Assembly (NCBI GenBank): GCA_021782495.1
Contig: JAJXUV010000003.1
Span: 62,001-126,000, forward strand
DNA length: 64,000 bases
Reading direction: 5' to 3'
From: Pseudomonadota bacterium
GTDB taxonomy: Bacteria; Pseudomonadota; Gammaproteobacteria; UBA1113
The notes beneath the pieces are model-generated. The model saw nothing but the letters and a program-made list of their open reading frames with translations, was not told where the DNA came from and did not search any database. This document shows, in pieces, positions 61,718 to 64,000 of the stretch (the first letter of the stretch is position 1; every line of letters begins with the position of its first letter). The translations under genes were made by a program, and so were the position numbers.

Positions 61718-64000
61718 TCAATACACTAGCCTAAAAGCCACATGCTCTCCCAGTTCATCCAACAAAGTATCGCTAGGATTCACATGAAAAGCATCGCCGG
61801 TAGCGAAATGCACTTGTGCTTTTTGGGTTGAAAAACAAATATGAATCGGTGTTGAACCCTGATGATGGCGTTTTAAAATGCTTTCAATAGCTTGTAATTT
61901 TTGTGGGCTTACCTCTTCATCTTTTAAATTTAATTCAATGTGCTTTAAATGAATTTGTCTGAAGTCTTCCATGCCCCACAAACGGCGCACACTCATTCGC
62001 AAAGCACCGTTCCATTCGTCCACATTAGTGTCACCTTCTATCACCAACAAAGCGTCTTTTTGAATTAAATGCCGCAACTCTTGATAAAGATCGGAAAAGA
62101 CGGCCACATCAATCTGTCCCGTTTCATCGGCCAATTTAATGAAAGCCATCCGCTCATTGCGCTTGGTCATGAGTGTGCGCACTTCCAAGACCCAACCCGC
62201 TACTTTTTGATAATCATTTGTGGACAAATTGCCAATACGCGTATTTAAAACCGAATCTAATTCCGCGCGATAAGCCAAAATAGGCAATTGTGAAAAGTAA
62301 AAACCAAAACTCGTTTTTTCAGCTTGCAAATCTTGCCTTAAACTCCAGGCTGGCACTTCTATATAGCTTATCTTAGGCGTCGTATCTTCCAATAATGCGA
62401 ACAAAGATCCTTGTTTTTGATTTTTTTCCACATTTTTTTTCTCAGCTAAAGACAAAGCTTTTCCTAGGCTCGCTAATAAAGTTGCCTTAGGCACCCCAAA
62501 GCACGCACAAGCACCACTGCCAATTAAGGCTTCGAAAACGCGTTTATTGATTTTCTTTAAATCCAAATGCATCACAAAATCATAAAAGCTGCTAAAGGTG
62601 TTGTCGCGCGCTTGAATGATGGCTTCTACAGCACCCTCGCCTACCCCTTTCAAAGCCCCCAAACCATATTCGATAGCCCCTTCCTTATTGACTCTAAACG
62701 CATAATCGCTGCTTAGAATAGAAGGTGGGACTATTTTTAAACCCATTTTTCGACATTCATCAACCAATCCCTCCAATTTATCAGTGTCTTGCAATTCTGA
62801 ACTTAAAACAGACGCCATAAACTGTGCCGGATAATGCGCTTTTAACCAAGCCGTTTGATAAGTTAATAACGCATAGGCTGCGGAGTGGGATTTATTAAAG
62901 CCATAACCTGCGAACTTTTCCATCAAATCAAAAATGGTATTCGCCAACTTTTCATCGATCTTATTTTGTTTGGCGCCTTGAATAAAGATTTGACGCTGTT
63001 TCGACATTTCTTCGGGTTTTTTCTTACCCATGGCGCGGCGTAATAAATCGGCGCCGCCCAAAGTATAATTCGCCAATACCCGCGCGATTTGCATCACTTG
63101 TTCTTGATATAAAATAACACCGTAAGTTGCTTTCAACACATTTTGCAAATCAGGGTGTTGATACACGACTTCTTCTATGCCTTGTTTTCGATTGATAAAA
63201 TCATCGACCATCCCCGATTGCAAAGGACCCGGTCGAAATAAAGCGACCAAAGCAATGATATCTTCAAAACAATCTGGCTTTAAGCGTTTGATGATGTCTC
63301 GCATGCCTCGAGATTCTAACTGAAATATCGCAGCCGTTTGACAGTGTTGCAATAATTCAAAAGTCGCTTTGTCTTTTAAATCGATCAACTGAATGTCTAA
63401 TAAAGTGGCGCCTTGTTTTTTCTGCAAAGCATGCACAGCATCCAAAGTCCATTTGATAATGGTTAAGGTTCTTAAACCCAAGAAATCGTATTTCACCAAA
63501 CCAACTGATTCCACATCGTCTTTGTCGTATTGCGTCACCCAGGCATCGCTACCCGTTTCACAATACAGCGGGGCAAAATCCGTGATTTGAGAAGGTGCAA
63601 TCACCACACCCCCTGCATGTTTTCCCGCATTGCGCACACTACCTTCTAAGACCACAGCCAATTCAATCAAAGCACGCACGTCTTCTTCTTCATCATAGCG
63701 CTGTCGCAACAATTCTTCTTGGGCTAAGGCTTTTTCTAAGGTCATGCCCAATTCAAAGGGAATGAGTTTGGCAATGGTGTCGACAAAACCATAGGGGTAA
63801 CCCAACACCCTTCCCACATCGCGCACCACGGCTTTAGCGGCCATCGTGCCATAAGTAATAATTTGTGAAACGCTGCGTCGCCCATAACGATTGGCCACAT
63901 AGTCTATTACTTTATCTCGGCCTTCCATGCAAAAATCGACGTCAAAATCGGGCATGGAAACGCGTTCTGGATTTAAAAAGCGTTCAAACAATAAATCATA
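61718..64000 (-). CDS. dnaE: DNA polymerase III alpha subunit, 5' end outside the window
   Basis: 761 codons of the C-terminal two-thirds. The frame is open to base 64000, reading YDLLFERFLNPERVSMPDFD and beyond, so the gene continues. Catalytic aspartates are in PDFDVDFCMEGRDK. Further features are the FGYGFNKSHSAAYALLTYQT-like segment (AGYGFNKSHSAAYALLTYQT), the helix-hairpin-helix region and the OB-fold (VAGWVLEVRTLMTKRNERMA). Replicative polymerase catalytic subunit. Length and order fit DnaE1. Confidence 0.96.
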   Translation of the reverse strand, partial: YDLLFERFLNPERVSMPDFDVDFCMEGRDKVIDYVANRYGRRSVSQIITYGTMAAKAVVRDVGRVLGYPYGFVDTIAKLIPFELGMTLEKALAQEELLRQRYDEEEDVRALIELAVVLEGSVRNAGKHAGGVVIAPSQITDFAPLYCETGSDAWVTQYDKDDVESVGLVKYDFLGLRTLTIIKWTLDAVHALQKKQGATLLDIQLIDLKDKATFELLQHCQTAAIFQLESRGMRDIIKRLKPDCFEDIIALVALFRPGPLQSGMVDDFINRKQGIEEVVYQHPDLQNVLKATYGVILYQEQVMQIARVLANYTLGGADLLRRAMGKKKPEEMSKQRQIFIQGAKQNKIDEKLANTIFDLMEKFAGYGFNKSHSAAYALLTYQTAWLKAHYPAQFMASVLSSELQDTDKLEGLVDECRKMGLKIVPPSILSSDYAFRVNKEGAIEYGLGALKGVGEGAVEAIIQARDNTFSSFYDFVMHLDLKKINKRVFEALIGSGACACFGVPKATLLASLGKALSLAEKKNVEKNQKQGSLFALLEDTTPKISYIEVPAWSLRQDLQAEKTSFGFYFSQLPILAYRAELDSVLNTRIGNLSTNDYQKVAGWVLEVRTLMTKRNERMAFIKLADETGQIDVAVFSDLYQELRHLIQKDALLVIEGDTNVDEWNGALRMSVRRLWGMEDFRQIHLKHIELNLKDEEVSPQKLQAIESILKRHHQGSTPIHICFSTQKAQVHFATGDAFHVNPSDTLLDELGEHVAFRLVY

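Overview
The window reads as chromosome from a low-GC, host-associated gammaproteobacterium, most likely in the order Legionellales (Coxiella/Legionella/Berkiella-like). Housekeeping proteins (RecA, AlaS, SerS, ClpA, IF-1, Tol-Pal, MutH, PpiD) are gammaproteobacterial in sequence and gene order. Several orphan genes look like secreted effectors and carry an upstream tandem CTTAAKATT repeat matching the PmrA box that controls Dot/Icm (type IVB) effectors in Legionella and Coxiella. No species can be named from sequence alone, and no rRNA, tRNA, CRISPR array or intact insertion sequence was seen.

Layout. 1-2.7 kb: two unrecognised genes in one minus-strand operon, the distal one cut by the window edge. 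3-10.7 kb: map-birA, then a complete late biotin pathway (bioB-bioF-bioH-bioC-bioD on minus, bioA divergent) with facing promoters over a 26-bp palindrome. 10.8-17.2 kb: small accessory genes (membrane protein, KDPG aldolase, metallo-beta-lactamase fold protein, orphan membrane protein, degenerate shikimate-kinase-like protein, GIY-YIG protein, serine hydrolase). 17.3-22 kb: two tandem FadE-type acyl-CoA dehydrogenases. 22-29.7 kb: three related effector-like genes, each behind a PmrA-like promoter, mixed with palindromic repeats, a small lipoprotein and a chagasin-type protease inhibitor. 29.7-46.7 kb: serS, clpA, an M20 peptidase, glnD, a methyltransferase, a Cys/Met PLP enzyme, an APC permease, trxB, infA and recA-recX-alaS. 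46.8-58.2 kb: ppiD, a DegP-type protease, a ZIP transporter, a DJ-1/PfpI protein, a YchJ-like protein, mutH, queE and the tolQRAB-pal-cpoB envelope operon. 58.4-61.5 kb: phhB, then two convergent genes whose products both end in a CaaX-like prenylation box, one of them an ankyrin-repeat protein. 61.7-64 kb: the 3' part of dnaE.

How it fits together. The conserved genes cover biotin supply, fatty-acid oxidation, translation, proteolysis, recombination and envelope constriction. The accessory genes suggest manipulation of a eukaryotic host: PmrA-like regulation, hydrophobic hairpins for membrane association, ankyrin repeats and C-terminal prenylation motifs. The second theme is palindromic repeats. 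At least five families (about 17 copies) fill intergenic space and reach into genes: two lie in frame inside glnD, one supplies the C-terminus and stop codon of bioD, and one supplies the last codons of tolB.
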